NCBI GenBank assembly: GCA_014728045.1
Contig: WJMH01000006.1
Coordinates: 1 to 52,737 of the forward strand
Direction of reading: 5' to 3'
Length of the DNA: 52,737 nucleotides
Source of the DNA: Candidatus Omnitrophota bacterium
GTDB lineage: Bacteria > Omnitrophota > Gorgyraeia > Tantalellales > Tantalellaceae
Position numbers and translations under genes: made by a program. Shown here piece by piece: positions 1-8,369 of the stretch (the stretch's first letter is position 1; each line of letters opens with the position of its first letter). The notes beneath the pieces were generated by a model. It had not been told where the DNA came from. It made no database searches and saw only the letters and a list, made by a program, of their open reading frames with translations.

Positions 1-20
1 AGACTTCCAGGAAAATCCAT

Positions 21-515
21 TTATTCACTCTCCTCTGCGCGCATCTCTTCTTCCATTTTGTCCAGCTCCTCCTTGATCGCCGACATGGATCTGATGGTCT
101 TATCAAGTTTGTCACTCAGCTCCCGGCTCATTTCCTCGGTACGTTTGTATGTCTGTTCTGTGGCCCGGTCCGCGGCATCCGGGTCATCCGCAGTCGCCCG
201 GCGTATCTTTCTCCAGCCTCTCAGTATCCTGCGTATGGTGGCAGCGGCTCTAGCAGCGAAGCCTTCCGGGCTCTGTTCCCCCTTTTCTGCTTCGGAGAGG
301 CCCTCAGCCTCGGCTCTTTTGTAATCTTCAAGTTCTTCTTTTACCACGTTTAGGACTTTTATAGTGGTATCAATCTTCTCGTCCATATCTTCGGCCCATT
401 CTTCAGGCTCCATTCCGGAGGTATAGGTACCGCCGGCAGCGGAGCTTTGAGCATAGACCGGGACCTGTGAAAACATAAAAATACATATGACCATAAACAT
501 TGTCAGTCTTCTCAT
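21..515 (-). CDS. Small secreted acidic helical protein, unknown function
   Basis: I do not recognise a family. The 164-residue product begins with a clear Sec signal peptide (MRRLTMFMV, hydrophobic core, VYA-Q cleavage near residue 22). The mature part is rich in Glu, Lys and Arg and looks fully alpha-helical, with a C-terminal EEL/EEEM stretch that could form a coiled coil. The reading frame is open further upstream, but the start at 515 is chosen because GAAAGGAAT lies just before this ATG and because it places the signal peptide at the N-terminus. It lies 25 bases after the zinc-ribbon membrane protein gene and is probably co-transcribed with it. An envelope role is inferred only from the signal peptide. 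Confidence 0.7.
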   Translation of the reverse strand: MRRLTMFMVICIFMFSQVPVYAQSSAAGGTYTSGMEPEEWAEDMDEKIDTTIKVLNVVKEELEDYKRAEAEGLSEAEKGEQSPEGFAARAAATIRRILRGWRKIRRATADDPDAADRATEQTYKRTEEMSRELSDKLDKTIRSMSAIKEELDKMEEEMRAEESE

Positions 516-540
516 ATGCCATTCCTTTCGTGTCCCGGGC

Positions 541-852
541 CTAGATCTTCTGGCTGGGAACTTGTTCGATGTCTTTAAGATAATAACTAAGCGCCTCAAG
601 CCCTTTTCTGACATCTCGCATCATCTCTCCGAAAGAGGACCAAGCTTGCCTGAACTCTATAAATAGACCCCGTATATCGCCAATCGTTTTCTGGGCTTCA
701 GCGAGATAGAAAACCAGAAAAAAAAGTAGCGCGGCTATAACGGCTATCAGGATTATCCTGCGACCCCACAGCCCGCTGACTTTTTTATGGCAATACCTGC
801 AGACCTTCGCCTCATCCTGTATCAGCTCGGCGCAATAGGGACATCTTTTCAT
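541..852 (-). CDS. Zinc-ribbon protein with one transmembrane segment
   Basis: The 103-residue product starts with a treble-clef/zinc-ribbon knuckle pair, Cys4-x2-Cys7 and Cys18-x2-Cys21. One strong transmembrane helix follows at about residues 32-51, then a 50-residue polar helical tail. Such N-terminal double zinc ribbons tethered to a membrane helix are common in uncharacterised bacterial proteins; binding partner and function are unknown. AAAGGTGC precedes the ATG, and a good promoter lies at 907-935. It is the first gene of a two-gene unit with the secreted protein downstream. Confidence 0.8.
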   Translation of the reverse strand: MKRCPYCAELIQDEAKVCRYCHKKVSGLWGRRIILIAVIAALLFFLVFYLAEAQKTIGDIRGLFIEFRQAWSSFGEMMRDVRKGLEALSYYLKDIEQVPSQKI

Positions 853-906
853 GTAAGCACCTTTTGCCTTCTGCTTTCGAACAAACGGTAATGATCCGTT
901 CTAATT

Positions 907-935
907 ATTATACGCTATAGGAATTGATGCGACAA
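907..935 (-). promoter_or_regulatory. Sigma-70-type promoter for the zinc-ribbon gene
   Basis: On the minus strand TTGTCG (930-935) and TATAAT (907-912) are separated by exactly 17 bases. The -10 is preceded by TAGCG, so the 11-mer TAGCGTATAAT occurs here as at two other promoters in this window (near 9980 and 20358). It lies 55 bases upstream of the ATG at 852. Confidence 0.75.
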
Positions 936-982
936 GTTCTTGGAGACATGTGTTCCGGATTCGTCGAATGCCTGCGACATAT

Positions 983-1014
983 AAAAAACCGCGCTGCCCA
1001 AACGCGGTTTTTTT
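983..1014 (-). terminator. Rho-independent terminator after the response regulator gene
   Basis: The hairpin has stem CCGCG/CGCGG, is flanked by A and T runs on both sides, and so could work in either direction. It lies about 195 bases past the stop codon of the response regulator and just upstream of the promoter at 907-935. Its most natural role is to end the response-regulator transcript. Confidence 0.65.
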
Positions 1015-1209
1015 ACCTACTCCGGTAGCTGGTAGGTGTTTTTTCCTTTTGGTTCATATCTATAATAAGTATAACACTTGCCTATTAAATCGGTATTAAA
1101 CCGATATTAAATATGCATTAATTCTATGTTAAGATATAAGTGCTTATTTGACAAGGGTTTGCGTATATTTTATTACGCTGGAAAGGGATTTTTTATTCAA
1201 AGGGTCGTC
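1015..1209. other. Gene-free stretch with 11-bp-phased TATTAAA repeats and a plus-strand promoter-like site
   Basis: No convincing gene lies between 853 and 1210. Besides the promoter at 907-935 and the terminator at 983-1014, the stretch holds TATTAAA at 1083, 1094 and 1105, then the degenerate copies CATTAAT at 1116 and TGTTAAG at 1127, all spaced by 11 bases. Fourteen bases further on is TTGACA (1148-1153), and after a 17-base spacer TATTAC (1171-1176). This is the arrangement of a promoter activated by an OmpR/PhoB-type dimer, but it points into the antisense strand of the response regulator gene. Confidence 0.45.
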
Positions 1210-1911
1210 TCAGAACTCTTCACGAAGCCTGTAACCAGCACCTCTTACCATCTCGATCAGATCACTGGCTTTACCCAGTTTTCTGCGCAAATGGCGGATA
1301 TGGACATCAATCGTCCTGTCCAGTACGACCTTTTCATTACCCCAGAGATGGTGAAGGATCTTCTCCCGGCTGAAAACCTGGCCGGGCCTCGAACAAAGAA
1401 GCTGGAGTATCTTGAATTCAGTGGGGGTAAGCGCTATCTTTTTGCCGTCGACCTTGACCTGGTATCTTTTAAGATCTATCTCGAGCATGTCGGCGACCTT
1501 GATCTTGTCTTCCTCGATCTGTTCATCCTGCCTTTTGAGTATTGCCTTGACCTTGGCCAGAAGAACATCAAGAGAATAGGGTTTTACAAGATAATCAATA
1601 GCACCCAGGTCCATCCCAAATATCTGATCGGTGTCCTTGTCCTGTCCAGAGAGAATTATAACTGGTATATCGGCGAATTGTTCAGCCTCTTTTAACGTCT
1701 TGCATATCTGGAACCCGTTCATATCGGGAAGAACAATATCGAGTATTATCAGGTTGGGCCTCTGCGTGTGAAGATATTTAAAAAAGGCCTGAGCGGTTGT
1801 AAAGCCTTTTACTTCAAAACCTTCTTTACCAAGAAAATCGGATACGGTAGTGATTATATCCGGATCATCGTCGACTAAGGCTATAACTTGGTTTTTATAC
1901 TGTTCGGTCAT
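1210..1911 (-). CDS. Orphan OmpR/PhoB-family response regulator
   Basis: A two-domain DNA-binding response regulator of 233 residues. The receiver domain (about 1-120) has the acidic pocket VDDDP (Asp14-16), the phosphoacceptor Asp58 in LILDIVLPD and the conserved Lys110 in VKPYS. The C-terminal winged helix (about 135-233) has the family signature ALTPTEFKILQLL and ends in GAGYRL. No histidine kinase is adjacent, so the partner is unknown. The ATG at 1911 is chosen over an upstream in-frame start because GAGGG lies 7 bases before it and a promoter at 1934-1962 would fall inside the longer version. Target genes cannot be named from the sequence; the phased repeats at 1083-1133 are a candidate site. 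Confidence 0.93.
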   Translation of the reverse strand: MTEQYKNQVIALVDDDPDIITTVSDFLGKEGFEVKGFTTAQAFFKYLHTQRPNLIILDIVLPDMNGFQICKTLKEAEQFADIPVIILSGQDKDTDQIFGMDLGAIDYLVKPYSLDVLLAKVKAILKRQDEQIEEDKIKVADMLEIDLKRYQVKVDGKKIALTPTEFKILQLLCSRPGQVFSREKILHHLWGNEKVVLDRTIDVHIRHLRRKLGKASDLIEMVRGAGYRLREEF

Positions 1912-1933
1912 TTTTAACCCTCGATAGTTTAAT

Positions 1934-1962
1934 ATCCTAACAAGGTTAAGCGAGTTTGACAA
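1934..1962 (-). promoter_or_regulatory. Promoter for the response regulator gene
   Basis: Minus-strand TTGTCA (1957-1962) and TAGGAT (1934-1939) are 17 bases apart. They lie in the 65-base gap between the SGNH lipoprotein stop and the response regulator ATG, so the regulator can be transcribed on its own. Confidence 0.6.
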
Positions 1963-1976
1963 GATATTTTGCCGGT

Positions 1977-2588
1977 TCACAGATACGGCTCTATCGCCCT
2001 GTACACTCTTTGAGCTATTATTTTGTAACCTTCAGCGTTAGGGTGGATCTTGTCGGACCTGAGATCCGGATCGGTCATTATCCCTTTCATCAGATACGGA
2101 ACGAATATAGCTTCCTTTCGTTTTGCCAGGTCCTTAAGTTCATCATGATAAATGTTATAGATCCCGAATAAAGAACCTCCACTTATGTCGCACAACGCCA
2201 CCATGGCTCCTCTGTCATGGATGCGATCAATCATGGCCTCGAGATTCACGATGGTCCTCTCCTCCGGCAGTCTCTGGAAATAATCGTTCGCGCCGAATTC
2301 TATTATTACGATATAGGGATCGGCTTGCAGAACATCTTCGTCAATCCGCTCCAGCGCATCCTCGCTGGTTTCCCCGGGAGCCCCTGAGTTTATTACGTTC
2401 CTTTTGACCATCTCTCCCAGAAAAAAAGGATATGCCTGGTCAGCTTCCGCCCCCTGTCCGTAAGTAATGCTGTTGCCGAAGCAGATGATATTAGTTCCAC
2501 CAGAGCCGGTATTTTTTACCCTGGCAGTACATCCAGAGACACAAACACAGATTATGATAGAGATGAATATAAGGAGGTATTTTCTCAT
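1977..2588 (-). CDS. SGNH/GDSL-family esterase lipoprotein
   Basis: A 203-residue lipoprotein of the SGNH hydrolase superfamily (TesA-like). The signal peptide ends in a lipobox, VSGC, with Cys20 as the lipidated residue. The family blocks are in order: GNSITYG with nucleophile Ser40, the Gly70 region, GAND at 99-102, and DKIHPN with catalytic Asp179 and His182. It should hydrolyse acyl or acetyl esters (lysophospholipid, thioester or acetylated glycan) at the periplasmic face of a membrane; the substrate is not readable from sequence. It lies upstream of the response regulator on the same strand. Confidence 0.88.
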   Translation of the reverse strand: MRKYLLIFISIIICVCVSGCTARVKNTGSGGTNIICFGNSITYGQGAEADQAYPFFLGEMVKRNVINSGAPGETSEDALERIDEDVLQADPYIVIIEFGANDYFQRLPEERTIVNLEAMIDRIHDRGAMVALCDISGGSLFGIYNIYHDELKDLAKRKEAIFVPYLMKGIMTDPDLRSDKIHPNAEGYKIIAQRVYRAIEPYL

Positions 2589-2705
2589 AGAATGATTTAT
2601 TGATCCTGAGCCGGTGACTTCACTGAATACCAGGCCAAAAGAACGCTGAAAGTCTTTGGGCTACAACCAGAGAGCTTGCTTTTATAAAAAACCGGCCCAT
2701 CAGAC

Positions 2706-2855
2706 TTACTCCTCTTCGGACTCATCGGAACCGACATAATATTTCCCGAAATAATAATCATTCGGGTCAAGCCCCTCTTCGGCGAGTTTCATGCGCTTTT
2801 TATGACGTTTTTTCTTCTGTTTGGCCTTTATTTTTTTTCTTTTTTTAAGTCCCAT
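2706..2855 (-). CDS. 49-residue basic protein with acidic tail
   Basis: A short gene readily missed by length filters. A strong ribosome site (AAAGGAG, 6 bases from ATG) starts a 49-residue product whose first 23 residues are almost all Lys/Arg with His (MGLKKRKKIKAKQ...). It ends with an acidic SDESEEE tail after a DYYFGKYYVG segment. The TAA stop is at 2706-2708. The composition resembles small ribosome- or nucleic-acid-associated proteins, but I recognise no family. It starts 21 bases after the cyclophilin-like gene and probably shares its transcript. Confidence 0.7.
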   Translation of the reverse strand: MGLKKRKKIKAKQKKKRHKKRMKLAEEGLDPNDYYFGKYYVGSDESEEE

Positions 2856-2876
2856 ACTAACTCCTTTGACTTGTTT

Positions 2877-3254
2877 TCATCCCTGTTCCACGGTCACTTT
2901 CGCCCCTGATCTTGCAAGACGAAGGACCGAAGGGTCGTTGCGCGTTTTACCGACTAGGACCACTTCACTGGCTGGGACCGGTCTATCTCCTCGGCTGGCC
3001 GGTGTAGGGCCGAAGAACACACACAGACTCTTACCTTCCGGCCAGAAAGCCACATCACCTGGATCAACTTCAAGCGTAGCGTCGTCCGCCGGAACCTCAT
3101 CGATTCCTGTATCGAAATATATCTCATCGCCCCAGGTCCTGAGGGTGGAAGTTATTGGAAGCTCTTCTTTTATCCGATCCGCCGCAGACTTTTCAAAAAG
3201 TTCTGCCTCGAGCTCTATCCTGCCCTTATCCGATTCGACAAGTATTCTTATCAT
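2877..3254 (-). CDS. Cyclophilin-like domain protein (DUF369/TM1367-like)
   Basis: The 125-residue product matches, from memory, the cyclophilin-like family found in archaea and some bacteria: an N-terminal beta strand MIRILVESDKGRIE, a TWGDEIYFDTGI segment, then LEVDPGDVAFWPEGKSLCVFFGPTP. It has no signal peptide, so it is cytoplasmic. Prolyl isomerase activity has not been established for this family and should not be assumed. AGGAGGGCGG precedes the start. The gene is 19 bases from the upstream secreted protein gene. Confidence 0.75.
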   Translation of the reverse strand: MIRILVESDKGRIELEAELFEKSAADRIKEELPITSTLRTWGDEIYFDTGIDEVPADDATLEVDPGDVAFWPEGKSLCVFFGPTPASRGDRPVPASEVVLVGKTRNDPSVLRLARSGAKVTVEQG

Positions 3255-3273
3255 TACCGCCCTCCTGTCAGGA

Positions 3274-3618
3274 TCATTCCAGTTCTAGAAGTGCACTGTG
3301 TGTGCCCTGTATACTGCAGGAAGCCTCGACCGTCACCGAATCGCCCTTTTTTAATTCCGGCAGCCTGTATTTAATTGTCTGTTTATCTTTATCATCCTGG
3401 ACGGTCCGGACATCCTCGATGAGGCTCTTGCCGTTGATCGCAACGGTAACCTTTGCTACATAATGGTTCTCCGGATCAGTGACATTATGAAAAACAACAA
3501 CTGAAAGAATGCTGGTCTGCGGATTATAATCGAGATCTATCCTGGAGGGTGAGTGCGCGAATACACCCTGCGACAGAACAAGCATAAATAGACATATAGC
3601 AATCAGAACCTTCTTCAT
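3274..3618 (-). CDS. Secreted Ig-like/beta-sandwich protein
   Basis: The 114-residue product has a signal peptide (MKKVLIAICLFMLVLS..., cleavage after VFA near residue 21). The mature part is a single beta-rich domain that begins HSPSRIDLDYNPQ and includes VVVFHNVTDPENHYVAKVTVAINGK. This pattern is reminiscent of the superoxide-reductase/desulfoferrodoxin-type beta sandwich, but I cannot see its full metal-ligand set, so catalytic activity is not proposed. AGGAGGTAAGG precedes the ATG. It lies between the small three-helix membrane protein and the cyclophilin-like gene on one strand. Confidence 0.75.
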   Translation of the reverse strand: MKKVLIAICLFMLVLSQGVFAHSPSRIDLDYNPQTSILSVVVFHNVTDPENHYVAKVTVAINGKSLIEDVRTVQDDKDKQTIKYRLPELKKGDSVTVEASCSIQGTHSALLELE

Positions 3619-3665
3619 CCTTACCTCCTCCTGAAAAGAATCCGCCCCCCCTGAAAAAGTTCGGG

Positions 3666-3920
3666 TCAGTATTCTTCCCTGGTTATACTCCTGTATAAAG
3701 CAAATATGACTATAAGGTACGCCAGCACCCTCAACATGATAATGAATATCTCAAATATCTCTGTAAGATCAAGAATGTTGATCAAGTGGGATACCCCGAA
3801 AAGCCCGAAAGCGACCCCTATGAACAGAGGCACATTGTCCTTTTTCTTCTTGAATGCCCAGCACCCCAGAACGAGGATGATGGCGCATAACGAAGTATTG
3901 ATTATATTTATCGGATTCAT
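3666..3920 (-). CDS. Small three-helix membrane protein
   Basis: An 84-residue hydrophobic protein with helices at about 5-22, 31-50 and 56-78 and a KKKKD loop after the first helix, which suggests a cytoplasmic loop. I do not recognise a family. AAAGGAT precedes the ATG. It begins 22 bases after the aspartate:alanine exchanger gene and is probably read from the same message, but nothing in it suggests a transport role. Confidence 0.72.
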   Translation of the reverse strand: MNPINIINTSLCAIILVLGCWAFKKKKDNVPLFIGVAFGLFGVSHLINILDLTEIFEIFIIMLRVLAYLIVIFALYRSITREEY

Positions 3921-3942
3921 GTCTTATCCTTTCTCAGGCTGT

Positions 3943-5628
3943 TTAGATCTTGATAACATGAACAAGCACTGTCCCCCATACGGTAAGTATCACGTTACCG
4001 AAAGCGTAAGGTATGGTGTAACCAAGAGCGGGTATAGCGCTGTCGCATTCCTCCTTAAGTGCGTTAAGCGCGGCGGTCACGGTGCCCGATCCGGTAAGCG
4101 CCCCGAAAAGTAGGACCGGGTTCAGTTTAAGCACGTATTTACCGAAGAATATACCCAGTATATGCGGAACGAGTGTAAGGGTCGCTCCCGCAAAGAATAA
4201 AGCGAGCCCCGTGGTCTGCAGAGCATGGATCGCTCTTGGTCCTGCCGCCAAGCCCAGACAGGCGATAAAAAGATTAAGCCCCAGATCGGTGAAGATCCAT
4301 TGAGCGCCAGTCGGTATCTGTCCGAAGGTCGGGTGCACGGATTTCAACCAGCCGAAAACAAGACCGGAGACCAGCACACCTCCCCCTACACCCAGTGTAA
4401 TGGGGATATCCCCCACCCGTACCGCCAGAAGTCCCAGAAGCGTTCCCAGAACACATCCTATTCCCACCATAATCAGGTCCGTAACGGCAGTGGGCCTCTC
4501 CGGGTATCCCAGATATTCAGCTATTTTATCAACGTCCTTCTGAGAACCGGCTACCTGAAGAACATCACATTTATGGACCACGGTATCCCTGGTCAAAGGA
4601 AGTTCATGCCCCTGGCGTGTGATACGTCTTAAAAAACAACCGTGTCCGTGTTCGGCGCTTATCTCGCCTAGGGTCTTTCCCACAACCTCTTTATTGATCA
4701 CGCATATATCCAGTATCTCCCCGACCAGGTCCACTATGCCTTTATCGTCCACTTCAGGGCCTATCATCGAATCGGCCTTTAGGAACTCCTTGCGATCTCC
4801 GACCAGCGCGATCTCATCATTCAGCTGGAGAATGATATCCGGTCCCGGGTCCAACACCTTGTCTTCTCTTTTGATCTTGTCGACGAAAACCTTCCCCGGA
4901 AACATATTTTCTACATCCTTAACGCTCTTACCGATAAAGGCGTTCTCTGTCACGCGGTAAGCCCTTAGATTCAGCTGTTTGAACCATGAAAAAAGTTCTG
5001 GCCCCAGCTCTTCTTCGCTGCCACCCGACATCTCTTTCTCGAGCTTCCGCGCTTCTTCCTTGAGGTTGATCCTCATCAGACGGGGAACTATTTTGTAGAA
5101 GACGATCATGCCCGCTGTACCAAAGACGTACGTGATAGCGTACGCGATCGCGACGTTACTGTCCATCGTGGCCCTTTGCGCGGCGGAACCGGCAATATGC
5201 TTTATCGCCCCTTCTGCCGTCCCGATGGCCGAGGACTGGGTCAGAGCACCCGCGAGCATTCCGGCACTGGTCCCCTTCCCGAAACCGAACGCGTTAGCGA
5301 TGAGTATGGCGGCGGTCAGCCCCACCACCCCGAAGAAGAGCGACAACCAGATATAACTCAGTCCCTCTTTCTTGAGGCCCCCGAAAAACTGGGGTCCGAC
5401 CTTGTAACCGATGGTGAATATGAACAGTGCGAAGGCGACCGCTTTGAGCAGCGGGGGTATCTGCACATTGATCTGACCGAGCACCAACGCAGCTATGAGC
5501 ACACCCGCAGTGGATCCGAGGTTAAAGCCGAATATTTTTATTTTACCGACGTAGTATCCTGCCGCTATTGCTAAAAATACAAGTATCTGGGGATACTCTT
5601 TACAAACATTTACCACTTCTTGCCACAT
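3943..5628 (-). CDS. aspT: Aspartate:alanine antiporter, AspT/YidE family
   Basis: A 561-residue member of the AspT-YidE duplication family. Two hydrophobic blocks (about 10-185 and 385-561, roughly five helices each) flank a cytoplasmic part with two TrkA-C/RCK-C-like domains (about 205-290 and 295-375). The repeats carry the Gly-rich helices typical of the family (LGVGGGVLVSGLVFGW and GALTGSGTVTAALNAL). The family exchanges external aspartate for internal alanine electrogenically. The assignment as AspT rather than a generic YidE protein rests on its position 18 bases after aspD. AAGGGGGAA precedes the ATG. The length fits the family. Confidence 0.85.
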   Translation of the reverse strand: MWQEVVNVCKEYPQILVFLAIAAGYYVGKIKIFGFNLGSTAGVLIAALVLGQINVQIPPLLKAVAFALFIFTIGYKVGPQFFGGLKKEGLSYIWLSLFFGVVGLTAAILIANAFGFGKGTSAGMLAGALTQSSAIGTAEGAIKHIAGSAAQRATMDSNVAIAYAITYVFGTAGMIVFYKIVPRLMRINLKEEARKLEKEMSGGSEEELGPELFSWFKQLNLRAYRVTENAFIGKSVKDVENMFPGKVFVDKIKREDKVLDPGPDIILQLNDEIALVGDRKEFLKADSMIGPEVDDKGIVDLVGEILDICVINKEVVGKTLGEISAEHGHGCFLRRITRQGHELPLTRDTVVHKCDVLQVAGSQKDVDKIAEYLGYPERPTAVTDLIMVGIGCVLGTLLGLLAVRVGDIPITLGVGGGVLVSGLVFGWLKSVHPTFGQIPTGAQWIFTDLGLNLFIACLGLAAGPRAIHALQTTGLALFFAGATLTLVPHILGIFFGKYVLKLNPVLLFGALTGSGTVTAALNALKEECDSAIPALGYTIPYAFGNVILTVWGTVLVHVIKI

Positions 5629-5646
5629 AGTTCCCCCTTTTAGCCG

Positions 5647-7236
5647 TTATTTTCTGGATGATGCCCATTTATCATGATAATCCGCCAAAAGATCGCTTAT
5701 CGCTTTGCCGATGTCACTGTATGCCTTGTTAGGCAGGTTCGCCAGTGAAACCCGCACCGACATCTCAGGAGCATCGAACCCGCCCCCGTCCATAAGAACG
5801 ACTGACTTCTCATCGGCCAGGCGCCAGACAAAATCTATCGGTTCGTAATCCTTTACCAGGTGTTCAGCGAATTCGTCGCCGTATCTCTGCCTGGCCAGAG
5901 AAGGCACATCTATGGTCGTATAGTAATGGGCGTCCCACGAATTATCCGGGGCAGGCGCTCCGACCGCCTCATAAAGCGTGTTGAACCTTTCGGCCACGAT
6001 GGACTGAGCCTCCTGTTTATATTTATCGTCCCTGTCAATAAGACAGTACAGCGAAAAAAGAACGATCATGACCTGCTGAGGCGTCGACAGCCCCGCGGTA
6101 TGGTGCAAAGCGACGGAACGGCTGTCGGCGACCATCCTGTCTATGAGTTTCATGTTATCGGGGTCGAGCTCCACGGTGCTGTACCTCTTGTGCAGAGCTT
6201 TTCTGTCCGGTTCCGGCAGGTCGGCTATCATTTTGTCGAAGACATTGTTCTCATGCAAGCCTATGACTCCCAGACGCCATCCTGTAGCCCCGAAATATTT
6301 TGAATAGGAATAAACGAGAATGGTGTTATACGGCGCTACTGCGGCAAGCGATTTGAACCCGTTGACGAATGTACCATAGACATCATCCGTCAGCAGAATG
6401 AGGTCCTTTCGTCTGGTCCTCACCAGTTCGGATATCTTCTCAAGAGCCCCATGAGCCATGCTAACGGAGGTCGGGTTCGACGGGTTAACAAGAAAGAAAG
6501 CCTTTACGTCCGGATCGGCAAGTTTTTCTATTTCGGACTCGGGATACTGCCAGTCAGCGTTCTCATCCTGTTGCACCTCAAGTTCCACCAGCTCGTAATC
6601 GTTAAGACGCGGGATCTCTATGTAAGGGGTGAATATGGGCGTGCCGAGGGCTATCTTGTCCCCTTTATGAAGAAGCTTGTTCTCCATGAGGCTGGTAAAG
6701 ATATAATCCATGGCGGCTGTACCGCCCTCGGTGGCAAAAAGATCGAATTTGCCCTTTGGGGGATCGCCCGCGCACATCTCCTGGTCAAGATATCTCTGGA
6801 TAACCTTCTCGGTATTCACAAGTATCCTGTCCGGGGTCGGGTAATGATCCCCGAGTATGGCATCCACCATCTCACAAATGAAATCATCCGCGTCCAGCTT
6901 GAGATCATTACATACATACTTGTACGCTTCCTTCAAAAAAGGCACGCCTTCGGACTCCCACCTCTCGTCCATGAACTGCTCGAACCTTTTGCCTATCCCC
7001 TTTTTCTCCGGGGTGGACCCGAGCCTTTCCCGGTGGGGCGCCCTTTCGGATTCCTGGACCGCGAAAAGCCCCAGCTGGAAGAACCCCCGGCGTGGTGTCA
7101 TGGCTATCCAGTTAGGGTTGCCCCTTCCTGCGTTAAGCATCATACGCTCATGATGCGTCCCGGCCATATTCATAAGTTTGTTCTTAAGTTCGAATGGACT
7201 TAAGGCTTCGTATTTTTTCTCTTCCAACCGGGTCAT
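5647..7236 (-). CDS. aspD: Aspartate 4-decarboxylase (AspD), PLP-dependent
   Basis: Converts L-aspartate to L-alanine and CO2 in the cytoplasm. It is a fold-type I PLP enzyme of the unusually long (about 530 residue) AspD subgroup of aminotransferase-like proteins. Visible motifs are LFATEGGTAAMDYIF (PLP phosphate site), VNPSNPTSVSM, LLTDDVYGTF, and VYSYSKYFGATGWRLG with the PLP lysine at about residue 313. Known AspD proteins have the same length and a lysine at nearly the same position. Two ATGs are adjacent; the second (7236) is 5 bases from AGGAGG and is preferred to 7239. It is sandwiched between a periplasmic asparaginase gene and aspT, which supports a proton-motive aspartate decarboxylation role. 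Confidence 0.9.
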   Translation of the reverse strand: MTRLEEKKYEALSPFELKNKLMNMAGTHHERMMLNAGRGNPNWIAMTPRRGFFQLGLFAVQESERAPHRERLGSTPEKKGIGKRFEQFMDERWESEGVPFLKEAYKYVCNDLKLDADDFICEMVDAILGDHYPTPDRILVNTEKVIQRYLDQEMCAGDPPKGKFDLFATEGGTAAMDYIFTSLMENKLLHKGDKIALGTPIFTPYIEIPRLNDYELVELEVQQDENADWQYPESEIEKLADPDVKAFFLVNPSNPTSVSMAHGALEKISELVRTRRKDLILLTDDVYGTFVNGFKSLAAVAPYNTILVYSYSKYFGATGWRLGVIGLHENNVFDKMIADLPEPDRKALHKRYSTVELDPDNMKLIDRMVADSRSVALHHTAGLSTPQQVMIVLFSLYCLIDRDDKYKQEAQSIVAERFNTLYEAVGAPAPDNSWDAHYYTTIDVPSLARQRYGDEFAEHLVKDYEPIDFVWRLADEKSVVLMDGGGFDAPEMSVRVSLANLPNKAYSDIGKAISDLLADYHDKWASSRK

Positions 7237-7250
7237 CATGTCCTCCTTGT

Positions 7251-8324
7251 TTAAGTTTCGAAATATCCCTCGAGCTTGGACCTGTCATCGGCGGTATGTG
7301 GCAACGAGAGCATAAGAAGCAGACGGGCTTTCGGCGGAGTAAGGTCACCGCCCAAAAAGACCCCTTCTTTTTTCAAGGTCGCCCCGCCGCCCTTGTCAGC
7401 GTAAATAGGAAAAACCCCACCGTGGTAAACCCTTGTCGATATGACGATGATAACGTTCTTGCTAAGAGCATATTCTATTACTTGATTGACCTTGGCGTTA
7501 ACATTCCCGGCTCCCACTCCCTCGATAACAACGCCTTCTGCCCCCGAATCAACAACATGTCTTAAAAGACTTCCGTCATCCCCCGCATAAGTGGCAAGAA
7601 GCACCACCTCGGGGAGTTTCTCTGGAAGAGGAAGCCTCACGCGTTTTGATCTTTCCCTGAATTTTATCACTTTGCCGCCATGTATATACCCGAGATAACC
7701 TTTTTCTCCGGAATTAAAGGTCTGTACATTGGTGGTTTGTGTTTTCCTGACATCGCGGGCGGAATTGACATACTGGTTGAGCGCGACGGTAACGCCCCAC
7801 CCCTGGGCCTCTTCTGAAGATGCAAGAATGACACCGTTGAGTATATTGGCCGGGCCGTCTGGCGAGACACTTGAAGCGTCGCGCATGGCTCCGACAAAAA
7901 CCACGGGTTTATCACTCTTCACGGTAAGGTCCAGAAAAAACGCTCCTTCTGCCATGGTATCGGTACCGTGTGTAACAACGGCTCCCTTGATCATCGGGTC
8001 CTGGAGGGTCTCATCCACTTTTTTGCTCAAATTAGCCCATATCTCAGGGGTCATCTGGGAACTGTCAATATTGGAGAAATTAATAACTTTGATATTTGCG
8101 ACACCGGAAATCTCCGGTACGGCTTTTAAAAGTGCCTGGCCGGAAAGTGCTGGCACGGCCCCGCCTGTTTCCGGATCGGTCTTCTCGGCTATGGTGCCCC
8201 CTGTTGTGATAATAGCTACAGTCGGCAGGTTCGGATCGATGGATCTTACGGCTTGTTGCGGGAAAACGGTTGAAGGAACTATAATTAGAAAAACCAAAAA
8301 GAAAAAGCCCCGGAGTTTCTTCAT
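7251..8324 (-). CDS. ansB: Periplasmic L-asparaginase, type II
   Basis: Hydrolyses asparagine to aspartate and ammonia outside the cytoplasm. The 357-residue product starts with a signal peptide (hydrophobic 6-20, likely cleavage around residues 22-25). It has both asparaginase signatures: TTGGTIA with nucleophile Thr44, and THGTDTM with the second catalytic Thr-Asp pair. FVGAMRDASSVSPDGPAN and the C-terminal PPKARLLLMLSL are also typical. AAGGGGGG precedes the ATG and a consensus promoter is at 8370-8398. It is the first gene of the ansB-aspD-aspT unit, 15 bases from aspD, so the aspartate it makes outside is the probable substrate of the exchanger. Confidence 0.93.
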   Translation of the reverse strand: MKKLRGFFFLVFLIIVPSTVFPQQAVRSIDPNLPTVAIITTGGTIAEKTDPETGGAVPALSGQALLKAVPEISGVANIKVINFSNIDSSQMTPEIWANLSKKVDETLQDPMIKGAVVTHGTDTMAEGAFFLDLTVKSDKPVVFVGAMRDASSVSPDGPANILNGVILASSEEAQGWGVTVALNQYVNSARDVRKTQTTNVQTFNSGEKGYLGYIHGGKVIKFRERSKRVRLPLPEKLPEVVLLATYAGDDGSLLRHVVDSGAEGVVIEGVGAGNVNAKVNQVIEYALSKNVIIVISTRVYHGGVFPIYADKGGGATLKKEGVFLGGDLTPPKARLLLMLSLPHTADDRSKLEGYFET

Positions 8325-8369
8325 GGAATCCCCCCCTTAGCGTTTGTATGACCAGTATCGTATTCATAT

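Noticed and set aside
1126-1695. A 189-codon plus-strand frame just after the promoter-like site at 1148-1176
   Set aside because: It is antisense to the response regulator coding region and has no ribosome site or recognisable domain; an antisense RNA is the more likely product if anything is transcribed.
6451-7203. A 250-codon plus-strand frame opposite aspD
   Set aside because: Antisense to a well-supported PLP enzyme, no ribosome site, and a translation without hydrophobic core patterning.
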